In this document: positions 1-7,745 of the stretch, in pieces
How the letters are laid out: each line of letters starts with the position of its first letter
Position numbering within the stretch: position 1 is the stretch's first letter
From: Candidatus Cloacimonas sp. SDB
GTDB taxonomy: Bacteria > Cloacimonadota > Cloacimonadia > Cloacimonadales > TCS61
Length of the DNA stretch: 18,830 nt
NCBI GenBank assembly: GCA_001412425.1
Contig: LKUH01000290.1
Location: 1 to 18,830 of the forward strand
Direction of reading: 5' to 3'
Position numbers and translations under genes: made by a program
Notes under the pieces: generated by a model
What the model was told of the DNA's origin: nothing
Seen by the model: the letters and a program-made list of their open reading frames with translations, nothing else
The model's database searches: none

Positions 1-29
1 AAGATCTTTTGAAAAAAATTGAAAAATAA
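1..29 (+). CDS. possible 3' tail of an upstream gene
   Basis: The frame starting at base 3 reads DLLKKIEK and stops at TAA (27-29), 14 nt before the next start codon on the same strand. Eight codons are too few to identify a family. The close spacing and the lysine/glutamate-rich ending fit the end of a co-transcribed gene, but this may be chance. Confidence 0.3.
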
Positions 30-43
30 ACCAGGGATTTTTC

Positions 44-652
44 ATGAAATCCAATATTATTATTCAGAAAGATAAAAAACAGGTTATTAAGATCTGTCGA
101 AATAGTAAAGAATTTAAGAAAGAACTCTATATTTATGAAAAAAATCCCTATTTTGCCCCCAGATTACTGGATCATAATGGCACAAACACATTGATGCTGG
201 AATATATTCCAGGCACACCAATCGTTGAACTTATCCAGCCTGATTTTTCCAGAATTGCCTACCTCTTTTCTCAACTGCATGCCCTGGAGTTAAATAAAGG
301 AAAAAGGATCTGCCTGCAGGATACCAATCCCAATAATTTTCTTTACCGGAACCAGGACAAAAAATATTTCATGCTGGATTTTTCCGAATGGGAATACGAT
401 TTTCCCGAATCAGATCTGATCCATTTTCTGCTTTTCTGGGCTTCAATATATCCTTTTAACAGATTTGAACTTATATTCAATCAATTTAAAAATGCCTACC
501 GCCTGAGCCTTCCCATCAATCCGATCGAATGGGAAATGCTGCTGCCCGAAATAGTGCTGCTCTTCGATTCACGCCGAATAAAATTCAACAAAATTCAGAA
601 TCCATTAAGCCCTGATGTTAACAGGAATAGAGAATTACTCAAAGAAGTATAA
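44..652 (+). CDS. small protein-kinase-fold protein (APH/RIO/Bud32-like)
   Basis: A 202-residue protein with the landmarks of a minimal kinase fold: lysine K16 in VIKI (ATP-binding strand), E27 in the following helix, a hinge at EYIPG (53-57), a catalytic-loop-like segment LQDTNPNN (D93, N98), and a metal-binding DFS (D112). A further acidic D123 (ESDL) sits where aminoglycoside-phosphotransferase-type kinases have their GDxxxDL motif. The usual HGD of the catalytic loop is replaced by LQD, but the aspartate remains, so activity is possible. It is short compared with the roughly 250-300 residues of APH enzymes. The start is supported by AGGGA upstream of the ATG. The substrate is unknown: it could be a protein, lipopolysaccharide or a small molecule. 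It converges on the next operon with only 26 bp between. Confidence 0.6.
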   Translation: MKSNIIIQKDKKQVIKICRNSKEFKKELYIYEKNPYFAPRLLDHNGTNTLMLEYIPGTPIVELIQPDFSRIAYLFSQLHALELNKGKRICLQDTNPNNFLYRNQDKKYFMLDFSEWEYDFPESDLIHFLLFWASIYPFNRFELIFNQFKNAYRLSLPINPIEWEMLLPEIVLLFDSRRIKFNKIQNPLSPDVNRNRELLKEV

Positions 653-678
653 TTTTCCGAAAATTCACTTTTTTCCTG

Positions 679-2997
679 CTAAAATCTAACTTTCTCACCT
701 ATGCTTCTGATCTGCCAATCCTGCGGCAAAAGCGATCTATAGGCATAATTGCTGAATCTCTCATCAATAAGTAAAATCTTACCTCTATCTGTCTCAGTTC
801 TAATTACCCTTCCTGCCGCCTGCAGCACTCGGGTTATCCCGGGAAATTTATAGGCATAGTCAAAACCTTTACCCTTCCTGTTAAAATAATCTCTGATCAG
901 TTCCCTTTCAAAACTAATTCCCGGCAAACCAACTCCTATGATTATCGCCCCGTCCAACCGCTTGCCGATTAGATCAATTCCTTCGCCAAAAACTCCGCCC
1001 ATAACTGCAAAACCTGCAGTTGTACGAAGATTATCATGAGAAAAAGCTGCTATGTAATCTTCCCTTTCCGACTCTGACATTCCACTGGTCTGAACCAGAA
1101 AATCAATCTCCGGATTTTCACCGATTACCAGTTCCAGCGCCTGATTCATATATTCATAGGAAGGAAAGAAGATCAGATAATTCCCCTTTTTTGATCTGAT
1201 AAAACTGCTGATAAGATCGGTTAATTGTTCCAGTGTTAGCTTTCTATTCTTATATTTTATAGATATTTTATTTTCCAGAAAAACTTGCAGATTCTCTCTG
1301 GGAAAAGGTGATGGATATGTAGCAGTTTCAGCCTTCTCATCACAACCCAGTATTTCTTTGAAATACTTTAAAGGTGTGAGAGTGGCAGAAAAAATAAGAG
1401 CCGAACCTGCTGATTTCAAGGCATTCTCCAGCTGTTTTGCCGGATTAAGACAAAACAGTTTTACCATGATATTCAAGTTTTCTTTTACATAATATACGGT
1501 ATAATTTTCGTCAAAAAGCTCCACTATTTTACGAAAACGATGCGTTAGAAAATAAATTTCCAGAAGCGCATTGCGATAATTTGTCCTTATATTTTGGGAA
1601 AGCCAGCCTTCCGACAAATTCAAAAAATTGTTAAGCAGTGGAAGAAGTGATTTGGGAAGTTCTGTGCTACTCTCGTTTTCCTGCTCTGATAAATACAGTT
1701 TTCTAGATTTCAAAAACCAGTTGTTGATCTTTCCCATTGCCTTATGCAACTCGGGAAGCTCCTGTTTAAACAGCCGCCTTGTCTGCAGAAAATCCTGCTT
1801 CCTGAGCTCAGCCGAAAACATTTCACGAGATCTGTCTACCAGATTATGAGCTTCATCTATCAGGAAAGTATAATCACTGTTTACAGAAGCCTTATCTTCC
1901 CCGAAAAATCTTTTCAATTTGGTGCGAGGATCAAAAGCATAATTGTAATCTCCGATAATACAATCTGACCAGAGAGCAAGATCCAGAGAAAATTCAAAAG
2001 GGCAAACCTGATGCTGCCGTGCTACAATTTCGAGCTGTTTCCTGGTAAAAGAGCTGAAATTAAAAATCTCTGATCTGGCCTGCTCAATCCGGTCATAATA
2101 CCCCCGAGCAAACTTACATTCTGCCGCACTGCATTCAGTCCCCGGCGTAAAACAGATTTTTTCTTTAGCTGTTAGAACCAGAAATTTTACAGCTGCACCA
2201 CTTTTCTGCAGCAACTGCATCGTTTTTACAGCTGCCTGTTTACCCGTTGTTCTAGCTGTAAGAAAAAAAATCTTTTCAGTATAACGCTGACCCATTGCTT
2301 TTAGAGCCGGATAGATCGTAGCGGCAGTTTTACCTATACCTGTCGGTGCTTGAATAAGCAGCTGACCGGATTGCCTGATAATTTTATAAGCTGCCACAGC
2401 CAGCTCTTTCTGCCCTTTCCGATATTCAGAATGGGGAAACGGAAGTGCCTGAAGGGAATCATCTCTCAGATTCTGCCAGGCGATTATTTTTTTCAGCCAG
2501 GAAATGTACTTGTTAATAGTGAGAAAGAAGAATTCTTCCAGTTCTTTGCAGCTGAGATTTTTTTTGACCTCGACAGTTCTCGCAGTTTTAAGCTCAAAAT
2601 AAGTAAGTTGTACACAAATTTCATCCAGACCTTCACTTTCAGCATAAATAAAGGCATAGAGCTTTGCCTGACCCCAATGTAAAGGATTCTCATTCTGTAA
2701 ATATTTACTCAAATTGGAGCTTACTGTTTTGATCTCTTCAATGATAACAGGTTCTTCATTCAGAAATACACCGTCAATCCTTCCGCCGATATTCAAATTA
2801 AAACTGTCAGCTTCAATCAGTCTGCTCACCGGCAACTCTTTCTGGTAATCTCCCTTTCTGGAATTCTGGATTTTTTTATGAATCCTCTGCCCAGCCCGAG
2901 CCCTGTCCTGTCCGGAGAAATTTCCGACTTCCAGATCACCGCTTTTCAGGACAAATTCTACAAGATCCCTTACGGGGACCCTGATTTCATCTTTCAT
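679..2997 (-). CDS. RecB/Cas4-like nuclease fused to an XPD/DinG-family Fe-S helicase
   Basis: A 772-residue, two-part DNA-processing enzyme. Residues about 1-150 form a PD-(D/E)XK nuclease of the RecB type: H40, D75 in GGRIDG, E88-I-K90, and the QxxxY signature Q110-Y114. Residues about 190-772 are a superfamily 2 5'-3' helicase: Walker A QAPTGIGKT (216-224), DEAH (381-384), a SAT motif (536-538), MGGVFGEGID (665-674) and QAAGRVIR (725-732). Four cysteines between Walker A and DEAH (C282, C289, C294, C332) match the iron-sulfur cluster of XPD/DinG. All visible catalytic residues are intact. The start overlaps the end of the MrfB-like gene by 11 nt and lacks a well-placed Shine-Dalgarno, which suggests translational coupling. 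The gene is last in a three-gene repair-type operon. It probably unwinds and trims DNA at damaged or stalled sites; the exact substrate is unknown. Confidence 0.85.
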   Translation of the reverse strand: MKDEIRVPVRDLVEFVLKSGDLEVGNFSGQDRARAGQRIHKKIQNSRKGDYQKELPVSRLIEADSFNLNIGGRIDGVFLNEEPVIIEEIKTVSSNLSKYLQNENPLHWGQAKLYAFIYAESEGLDEICVQLTYFELKTARTVEVKKNLSCKELEEFFFLTINKYISWLKKIIAWQNLRDDSLQALPFPHSEYRKGQKELAVAAYKIIRQSGQLLIQAPTGIGKTAATIYPALKAMGQRYTEKIFFLTARTTGKQAAVKTMQLLQKSGAAVKFLVLTAKEKICFTPGTECSAAECKFARGYYDRIEQARSEIFNFSSFTRKQLEIVARQHQVCPFEFSLDLALWSDCIIGDYNYAFDPRTKLKRFFGEDKASVNSDYTFLIDEAHNLVDRSREMFSAELRKQDFLQTRRLFKQELPELHKAMGKINNWFLKSRKLYLSEQENESSTELPKSLLPLLNNFLNLSEGWLSQNIRTNYRNALLEIYFLTHRFRKIVELFDENYTVYYVKENLNIMVKLFCLNPAKQLENALKSAGSALIFSATLTPLKYFKEILGCDEKAETATYPSPFPRENLQVFLENKISIKYKNRKLTLEQLTDLISSFIRSKKGNYLIFFPSYEYMNQALELVIGENPEIDFLVQTSGMSESEREDYIAAFSHDNLRTTAGFAVMGGVFGEGIDLIGKRLDGAIIIGVGLPGISFERELIRDYFNRKGKGFDYAYKFPGITRVLQAAGRVIRTETDRGKILLIDERFSNYAYRSLLPQDWQIRSIGEKVRF

Positions 2998-4174
2998 GCG
3001 TCAAACGGTTCTCCAGCCTGTTCAGACGGTGCTGCAGTTCAGCTAAAATCTGAGTGTTTTCATAACAGGAGCTGTACACGATTTTCAGTGCATTCTGCGT
3101 ATATTTCAGGGCGGTTTCATAATTTTTCAATCTATGTTCGTAATGTTTGGCTAATTCTATGAAAGCGTAAATCTCGTTATCTTCGGCAGCTCTTTCCCAC
3201 AACTTCACAGCATTGCAGAGGTCACAATTATTCTTGTAAAGGTAGGAAAGCCTTTTACGTCCATCTTTATGCTGCGGGTGAAGCTGTAATATTTTTCGGA
3301 ATAATTTTTCTGCTGCTAAGAAATCTCTCTGCTCAGCAAATAATTTTGCCATACCCAGGATTTCCTCCAGAAATTCCAGCGAATCTGTATCTGTCAGAAA
3401 TATTGAGAGTTTTGACAGCAACAGGTACATGCTGATGACGTCGTAATAATTATGATGCAGAACTCTTACCATATCTGTGGCATCGCGGGATTGCAAATAG
3501 TAGAAATATTCCTGCGGAATTTCCAATCCGGGAATATCTTTATCAACCTGCCGGCAGAGTCCCAGAATTTCTTTTTCAATTGTTCCCAGAGTACAATCTG
3601 TCAGACTGTTTTTCCAGATCCTTCTGCTCAGATGCAGTAGATCAAGATGAAAGAAATTTACTGTCGGATTTTCGCTCTGATTAAAAATATATCTTCCACT
3701 CAGCAGGGGAATGTCAAAACTCTTACCGTTATAACTTACAAAAGTTGTAAATCCTGCCAGGTATTTGTGCAATTCCCTTAAAAAGCTTTCTTCCCCATCA
3801 ATATCGGTTAAAAATAATTGATCTACTTGAAAACTGTTTTTCCGGAAATATCCCAGCCCTACCAGAAAAATATATGTGCCAGTACCACCTGCCAGCCCTG
3901 TGGTCTCCGTATCGATAAACAGCAGGTCTTCCTGCTTTGGCAGGGGAATTCCGGCATATCTGGCAATCACTTCCGGTATATTTAAGCTGTCGGTTTTTTG
4001 CCCTTTTGTCTCAAAATTGGAATCAAGAGTGTATTGTTTATGGAATACTTTTTTAGGCTTATCAAGGTATTCACCCTCAGTTAGATGATGGATCTCTTTG
4101 CCTGACTCAGCAATTATTTGGGACGGAATCTTGTCCGGCAAAGCTTTTGATAATATTTTTTCCAGATCTTTCAT
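2987..4174 (-). CDS. mrfB: MrfB/YprB-like DEDD exonuclease with TPR tail
   Basis: A 395-residue protein whose centre (about 80-255) is a ribonuclease-H-like DEDD exonuclease: D88 and E90 in FIDTETTGL, D154 in SYNGKSFD, D178 in HLDLL, and H240/H241 with D245 in HHNYYD. The C-terminal part (about 260-395) is helical with tetratricopeptide-like repeats (AEKLFRKILQLHP and similar), as in the family. In Bacillus subtilis the homologous pair YprA/YprB (MrfA/MrfB) repairs mitomycin C damage without UvrABC, with MrfB as exonuclease. The start codon overlaps the stop of the MrfA-like gene (ATGA, 4171-4174), so the two proteins are likely made together. The symbol rests on motif content and this conserved gene pairing. 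Confidence 0.85.
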   Translation of the reverse strand: MKDLEKILSKALPDKIPSQIIAESGKEIHHLTEGEYLDKPKKVFHKQYTLDSNFETKGQKTDSLNIPEVIARYAGIPLPKQEDLLFIDTETTGLAGGTGTYIFLVGLGYFRKNSFQVDQLFLTDIDGEESFLRELHKYLAGFTTFVSYNGKSFDIPLLSGRYIFNQSENPTVNFFHLDLLHLSRRIWKNSLTDCTLGTIEKEILGLCRQVDKDIPGLEIPQEYFYYLQSRDATDMVRVLHHNYYDVISMYLLLSKLSIFLTDTDSLEFLEEILGMAKLFAEQRDFLAAEKLFRKILQLHPQHKDGRKRLSYLYKNNCDLCNAVKLWERAAEDNEIYAFIELAKHYEHRLKNYETALKYTQNALKIVYSSCYENTQILAELQHRLNRLENRLTHER

Positions 4175-6678
4175 TCTTCTACCAACAGTAAATTAAGCAT
4201 ATTTTCAACAGATTTTTTTGCACCTGCTCCATGTTCGGCAACCGGACCGGTACAGGCGGGACAGCCATCTTTACAACTACAGTTTTTAATCAGATCAGAA
4301 GCTTTAACCAGAACCTTTGTAATAATTGTGAAAAGTTTATCTGCAAGCCCGATACCACCGGGTATAGAATCATAAAATATCACGGCAGGTGCATTAGCGG
4401 CAAGTTTTGATCTGACTTCAAAATGAGCTTTGATATCTGTTTTATCACACATGAGAAATACGGGTGAAAGCTGGAGCAACAGATAAGTGAGCCCAGCAAG
4501 TCCACTTTGAATAATATACTGACTTTCGATCTTTTTATGACAGCCTGGGCATAAAGTAACAAGATTGTCTGGCAAATTTGCTTCAGCCGGATCATCAAAC
4601 TGCCGAAAGGGAATTTTATGGTGCACAGCCAATTTCTTTGAGTCATTTCCCTTCAATCCACACTCCCGGCAAATATTGCCGTCCCTCTGTCTGATTCTTT
4701 CAGCAATGAATTTCCACTCGCTGCCGTACTGATTCTTGGAATTATTCCAGATCTTATTTTCAATCAGTTTTTCGACCAGATCCTTTTTCAAACTGAACCA
4801 GAACCCGCTTGTACAATATTCTACAGAAGGAAGATCCACTTCTCCGTAACCCAGGATCTCATTTGTGAACCATTTCAGTTTCTTAAAACCTGTAACCTGA
4901 GAGATTACCTGCAGATCTCCGGCAAATTTTACAATTCTGCCCTTCTCCTCTTTCTTTTCCAGTTCAATCAAATTAAAATCGGTTGTGGTTTGAGATTGAG
5001 TATAATAATCAGTTTTCAAGGGAATCAGATCTGCTATATACTTTTCCCGATCCAGATTCTCAACGAAATAAGATTCTCCCCCATGCAGATAAACAGCTTC
5101 TGGGTGAACCATCCAGAAAGCGCTGTTTTCATCAACAGTGCCTATAACCTTGCCTTCAGCTTTCAGCAGATATCCGGAAGCCCCGGCAGCGCGTAAAGAA
5201 ATGCTGTCCGCAGGATAATTATCACCTTTCCAATACATCTTTTCCCCTGTCTCCCGCAGCATTCCGTATTTTTTAAGAATGCCCAGAAATTCACTTAACT
5301 GCTGTTGGGAAAGGTCACCGTAAGTTTCCCGGTCAGAAAATGGCTTTTCAAATAAGGCACATTTCAAATGATTTAAAAGAATATAGGGATTATCTGGATC
5401 CAGCAAAGCTTCCTCGGGATTTGAATCCTGCAGAAATTCCGGATGCTGAATGAAAAACTGATCGATCAGATTTGAGGTCGCCACAAAAATAGTCAGTGAC
5501 GGTGCACCCTTTCTGCCCGCTCTGCCGGATTGCTGCCTGGTTGAAGAAATACTGCCCGGATAACCGTTGATTATAACTGCATCCAGACTGCCGATATCTA
5601 TGCCCAGTTCCATGGCATTAGTTGCTATAAGCACATTAATCTCCGCCTGTTTGAATCTCTTTTCGATGCTGCGTCTTTCCTCTGCCAGATACCCGCTTCG
5701 GTAACCGAAAATGTTGTTCGAACCCTTTCTGTTCTGTTGCAGATAACTTAAGATCAGCTCGACTTTTCGCCGCGTATGAGCAAAAACCAGGGTCTGCAGT
5801 TTCTTCTCCAGAAATTTATTTGCCAGAAGAACGCTTTCCTGCAAAGAACTTTTACGTAAGCCCATTTCAGGATCTATAATGGGAGGATTGTAAAAAATAA
5901 AATGCTTTTCCCCGACAGGTGCACCATTTTCAAAGATCAGATCGAATTCTTCTTCCAATAGGCGTTGGATAAAATCTTTTACCTTGTACAAAGTTGCCGA
6001 GGTAAGAATAAACTGCGGTTTTGCCCCATAATATTCGGCAATACGTTTTAATCTTCTTAACACATTACAGAAATGGGATCCGAAAATCCCCCTGTAAATA
6101 TGGACTTCATCAATAACGATGTATTTCAGATTTTGGAAAAATCTTGCCCATTTTGTATGATGAGGTAAAATTCCAAGATGAAGCATGTCCGGATTCGTAA
6201 GCACAAAATTTGCCCTCTGTCGTATCAGTCTTCTTGTTTCGCCGGAAGTATCTCCGTCATAGATCCCAGTTTTGGACTTCTGGTCATCGCTACCCAGTTG
6301 ACAGATTAAACTCTGAAAAGACTGCATCTGATCCTGGGTTAAAGCTTTGGTCGGGAACAGCAGTAATCCGCAGGATTCTTGATTTTTTATATACTCATTC
6401 AGGATCGGAAGAATGTAGCAGAAAGATTTTCCACTGGCAACACCGGTGCTTACTACCAGATTCCTGCCTTTTTGAGCCGAAAGAAAAGCCTTGTGCTGAT
6501 GCGAATATAACTTGTGTACATCTTTTTGCTTTAATAAAGATATCAGAGAAGCTTCCATTTCTGCAGGAAAATCACAGCTTTGCCCTTCTCGGGCTGATTC
6601 GGTGAAATGCGCTATAATATTGGTTTTGAAATACTTCTTTTTGCGAAAATCTTCCAAAAATTCATTAATATCCATCAT
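4171..6678 (-). CDS. mrfA: MrfA/YprA-like DEAD/DEVH helicase with DUF1998 domain and nested HNH nuclease
   Basis: An 835-residue superfamily 2 helicase. Visible motifs are Walker A TGVASGKS (78-85), DEVH (190-193), SAT (227-229), ATNAMELGIDIG (352-363) and QQSGRAGR (382-389). The C-terminal DUF1998/MZB zinc domain has C800, C802, C806 and C809 in CSCKDGCPAC, preceded by FYDSIPGGIGLA (768-779). B. subtilis MrfA is roughly 750 residues; the extra length here is largely an HNH nuclease (about 655-718) inserted inside the MZB region. In B. subtilis, MrfA with MrfB repairs mitomycin adducts. It is first in the operon and overlaps mrfB by 4 nt. The start is ATGATG: AGAGG lies only 1 nt from the first ATG and 4 nt from the second, so the second (6675) may be used. 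Whether the protein nicks DNA as well as unwinding it is not known. Confidence 0.87.
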   Translation of the reverse strand: MMDINEFLEDFRKKKYFKTNIIAHFTESAREGQSCDFPAEMEASLISLLKQKDVHKLYSHQHKAFLSAQKGRNLVVSTGVASGKSFCYILPILNEYIKNQESCGLLLFPTKALTQDQMQSFQSLICQLGSDDQKSKTGIYDGDTSGETRRLIRQRANFVLTNPDMLHLGILPHHTKWARFFQNLKYIVIDEVHIYRGIFGSHFCNVLRRLKRIAEYYGAKPQFILTSATLYKVKDFIQRLLEEEFDLIFENGAPVGEKHFIFYNPPIIDPEMGLRKSSLQESVLLANKFLEKKLQTLVFAHTRRKVELILSYLQQNRKGSNNIFGYRSGYLAEERRSIEKRFKQAEINVLIATNAMELGIDIGSLDAVIINGYPGSISSTRQQSGRAGRKGAPSLTIFVATSNLIDQFFIQHPEFLQDSNPEEALLDPDNPYILLNHLKCALFEKPFSDRETYGDLSQQQLSEFLGILKKYGMLRETGEKMYWKGDNYPADSISLRAAGASGYLLKAEGKVIGTVDENSAFWMVHPEAVYLHGGESYFVENLDREKYIADLIPLKTDYYTQSQTTTDFNLIELEKKEEKGRIVKFAGDLQVISQVTGFKKLKWFTNEILGYGEVDLPSVEYCTSGFWFSLKKDLVEKLIENKIWNNSKNQYGSEWKFIAERIRQRDGNICRECGLKGNDSKKLAVHHKIPFRQFDDPAEANLPDNLVTLCPGCHKKIESQYIIQSGLAGLTYLLLQLSPVFLMCDKTDIKAHFEVRSKLAANAPAVIFYDSIPGGIGLADKLFTIITKVLVKASDLIKNCSCKDGCPACTGPVAEHGAGAKKSVENMLNLLLVEE
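4525..4716 (-). other. HNH endonuclease domain nested in the MrfA-like helicase
   Basis: Residues about 655-718 contain a complete zinc-type HNH motif: CxxC (C670, C673), HH (H686, H687) in LAVHHKIP, N705 in DNLVTLC, then CPGCH (C710, C713, H714). The segment before it (YCTSGFWFSL) and after it (GLAGLTYLLLQLSPVF) both read as DUF1998/MZB sequence, so the nuclease interrupts that domain and is not appended to an end. Reading frame and base composition continue smoothly through it. All metal and catalytic positions are present. Confidence 0.88.
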
Positions 6679-6683
6679 ACCTC

Positions 6684-6701
6684 TTTAACTGTCTGGTTAA
6701 A
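6684..6701. promoter_or_regulatory. operator-like palindrome, proximal copy
   Basis: TTTAAC-TGTCTG-GTTAAA has perfect 6-bp inverted arms around a 6-nt spacer. It lies just upstream of the mrfA start, overlaps the predicted -10 and covers the likely transcription start. A second copy lies exactly 32 bp away. A dimeric repressor is the natural reading, but its identity is unknown. Confidence 0.6.
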
Positions 6702-6727
6702 ATACTTAAACCTGCTTTAACTGTCAA
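6699..6727 (-). promoter_or_regulatory. promoter of the mrfA-mrfB-helicase operon
   Basis: On the minus strand, TTGACA (6727-6722, consensus -35) is followed by a 17-nt spacer and TATTTT (6704-6699, four of six matches to TATAAT). Transcription would begin near 6692, giving a leader of about 14 nt that includes AGAGG before the ATG. The -35 lies within the distal palindrome, and the -10 overlaps the proximal one. Confidence 0.55.
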
Positions 6728-6733
6728 GTTAAG
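6716..6733. promoter_or_regulatory. operator-like palindrome, distal copy
   Basis: TTTAAC-TGTCAA-GTTAAG shares 15 of 18 bases with the proximal copy, including TTTAACTGTC and GTTAA in the same spacing. Its centre forms the TTGACA -35 of the minus-strand promoter, so a bound regulator would block RNA polymerase. Confidence 0.6.
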
Positions 6734-6851
6734 AACTACAGTAAATTATTTCAAAATATTTGTCAAAATTGTCTAATAGATAAAGCTATATAAACCTTGC
6801 TATTAAGTTATCTAGAAGCTAAAATATCAAAAAAAACCTTTTCAATGTCAT

Positions 6852-6870
6852 TAAATCATTTGACTAATTA
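6852..6870 (+). promoter_or_regulatory. 19-bp element shared with the gatE upstream region
   Basis: TAAATCATTTGACTAATTA matches the inverted repeat at 11394-11412 in 16 of 19 positions, including the first 12. It lies 68 nt before the murI start; the other copy lies 65 nt before the gatE start. It contains TTGACT (6860-6865), a possible -35, but no convincing -10 follows at normal spacing. Function unknown. Confidence 0.3.
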
Positions 6871-6938
6871 GAGGTTCACATTTTTGTATGAAATGAAATT
6901 TTATTGATCTTACTGAGAAAATTTTAACAGGATAAGGC

Positions 6939-7745
6939 ATGAAACAGCCGATTGGAATTTTTGATTCAGGAGTGGGTGGGTTAACCGTTTTCAGGGAAAT
7001 CAGAAAGAATTTTCCTTATGAAGACATCATCTATTTTGGTGATACAGCCAGAGTTCCTTATGGTCCCAAATCCAGAAATACGATCGTGGAATATTCTGTT
7101 CAGAACGCCAGATTTTTAACACAATACGGAGCCAAGATCATAGTTGTTGCCTGTAACACTTCATCAGCAGTTGCTTTGGAACATTTACAAAAAAATTTTT
7201 CTATTCCCGTCATCGGAGTAATTGAATCCGGAGCAGAAGCTGCAGTTAAAGCGACCTGCAATAATAAGATCGGAGTTATTGGAACCGACGGTACGATCCG
7301 CAGTAACGCTTATTTTAATGCTATATCTGCTTTATTTTCAAAAATGGAAATTCACAGTAGAGCCTGTCCTCTGTTCGTTTCTCTGGTTGAAGAGGGTTGG
7401 GAAAACCATGAAGTAACAGAAATTATCATAAAAGAATATTTAACTCCGCTGCTGGCAAAGAAGATCGATACCCTGGTTCTGGGTTGTACTCATTATCCCA
7501 TCTTGAAACCGGCAATCAGAAAAATTGTCGGAAATGAAATTGCCTTAATTGACAGTGCGGAAGCTCTGGCTTTGCAACTGCAGAAACTGATCCCGAAACA
7601 GGAAATTGAGCAAGATGGCAAGGATACATTTTTCGTTAGTGATAATGAAGAGAAATTCAGAAAGATCGCCTCACACATTCTGGGCAGAAACATTCAAACA
7701 CTTATGAATGTGAAGCTGGGCGAAAGCTGGTATATTCCACTATGA
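6939..7745 (+). CDS. murI: glutamate racemase
   Basis: A 268-residue enzyme converting L-glutamate to D-glutamate for peptidoglycan precursors in the cytoplasm. The family signatures are all present: FDSGVGGLTV (D9, S10), the first catalytic cysteine C72 in VACNTSSA, and the second, C183, in LGCTHYP with H185. Length is normal. AGGA sits 6 nt before the ATG. The gene is first in a plus-strand operon; its last bases overlap the next gene by 4 nt (ATGA). Its presence shows the host makes a murein wall. Confidence 0.96.
   Translation: MKQPIGIFDSGVGGLTVFREIRKNFPYEDIIYFGDTARVPYGPKSRNTIVEYSVQNARFLTQYGAKIIVVACNTSSAVALEHLQKNFSIPVIGVIESGAEAAVKATCNNKIGVIGTDGTIRSNAYFNAISALFSKMEIHSRACPLFVSLVEEGWENHEVTEIIIKEYLTPLLAKKIDTLVLGCTHYPILKPAIRKIVGNEIALIDSAEALALQLQKLIPKQEIEQDGKDTFFVSDNEEKFRKIASHILGRNIQTLMNVKLGESWYIPL

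Noticed and set aside
651..675. AATTTT-CCG-AAAATT followed by a T-rich stretch between the two convergent genes, possible terminator
   Set aside because: The hairpin has only A-T pairs and a three-base loop, too weak to call a terminator; it may contribute to ending transcription but cannot be supported.
6210..6605. Plus-strand open frame of 131 codons opposite the helicase gene
   Set aside because: It lies over Walker A and other conserved helicase motifs on the other strand and shows no recognisable domain.
6749..6794. Possible murI promoters (TTTCAA with TCTAAT; TTGTCA with TATATA)
   Set aside because: Either the hexamers are poor or the spacing is 21 nt; no choice is better than chance in this AT-rich gap.
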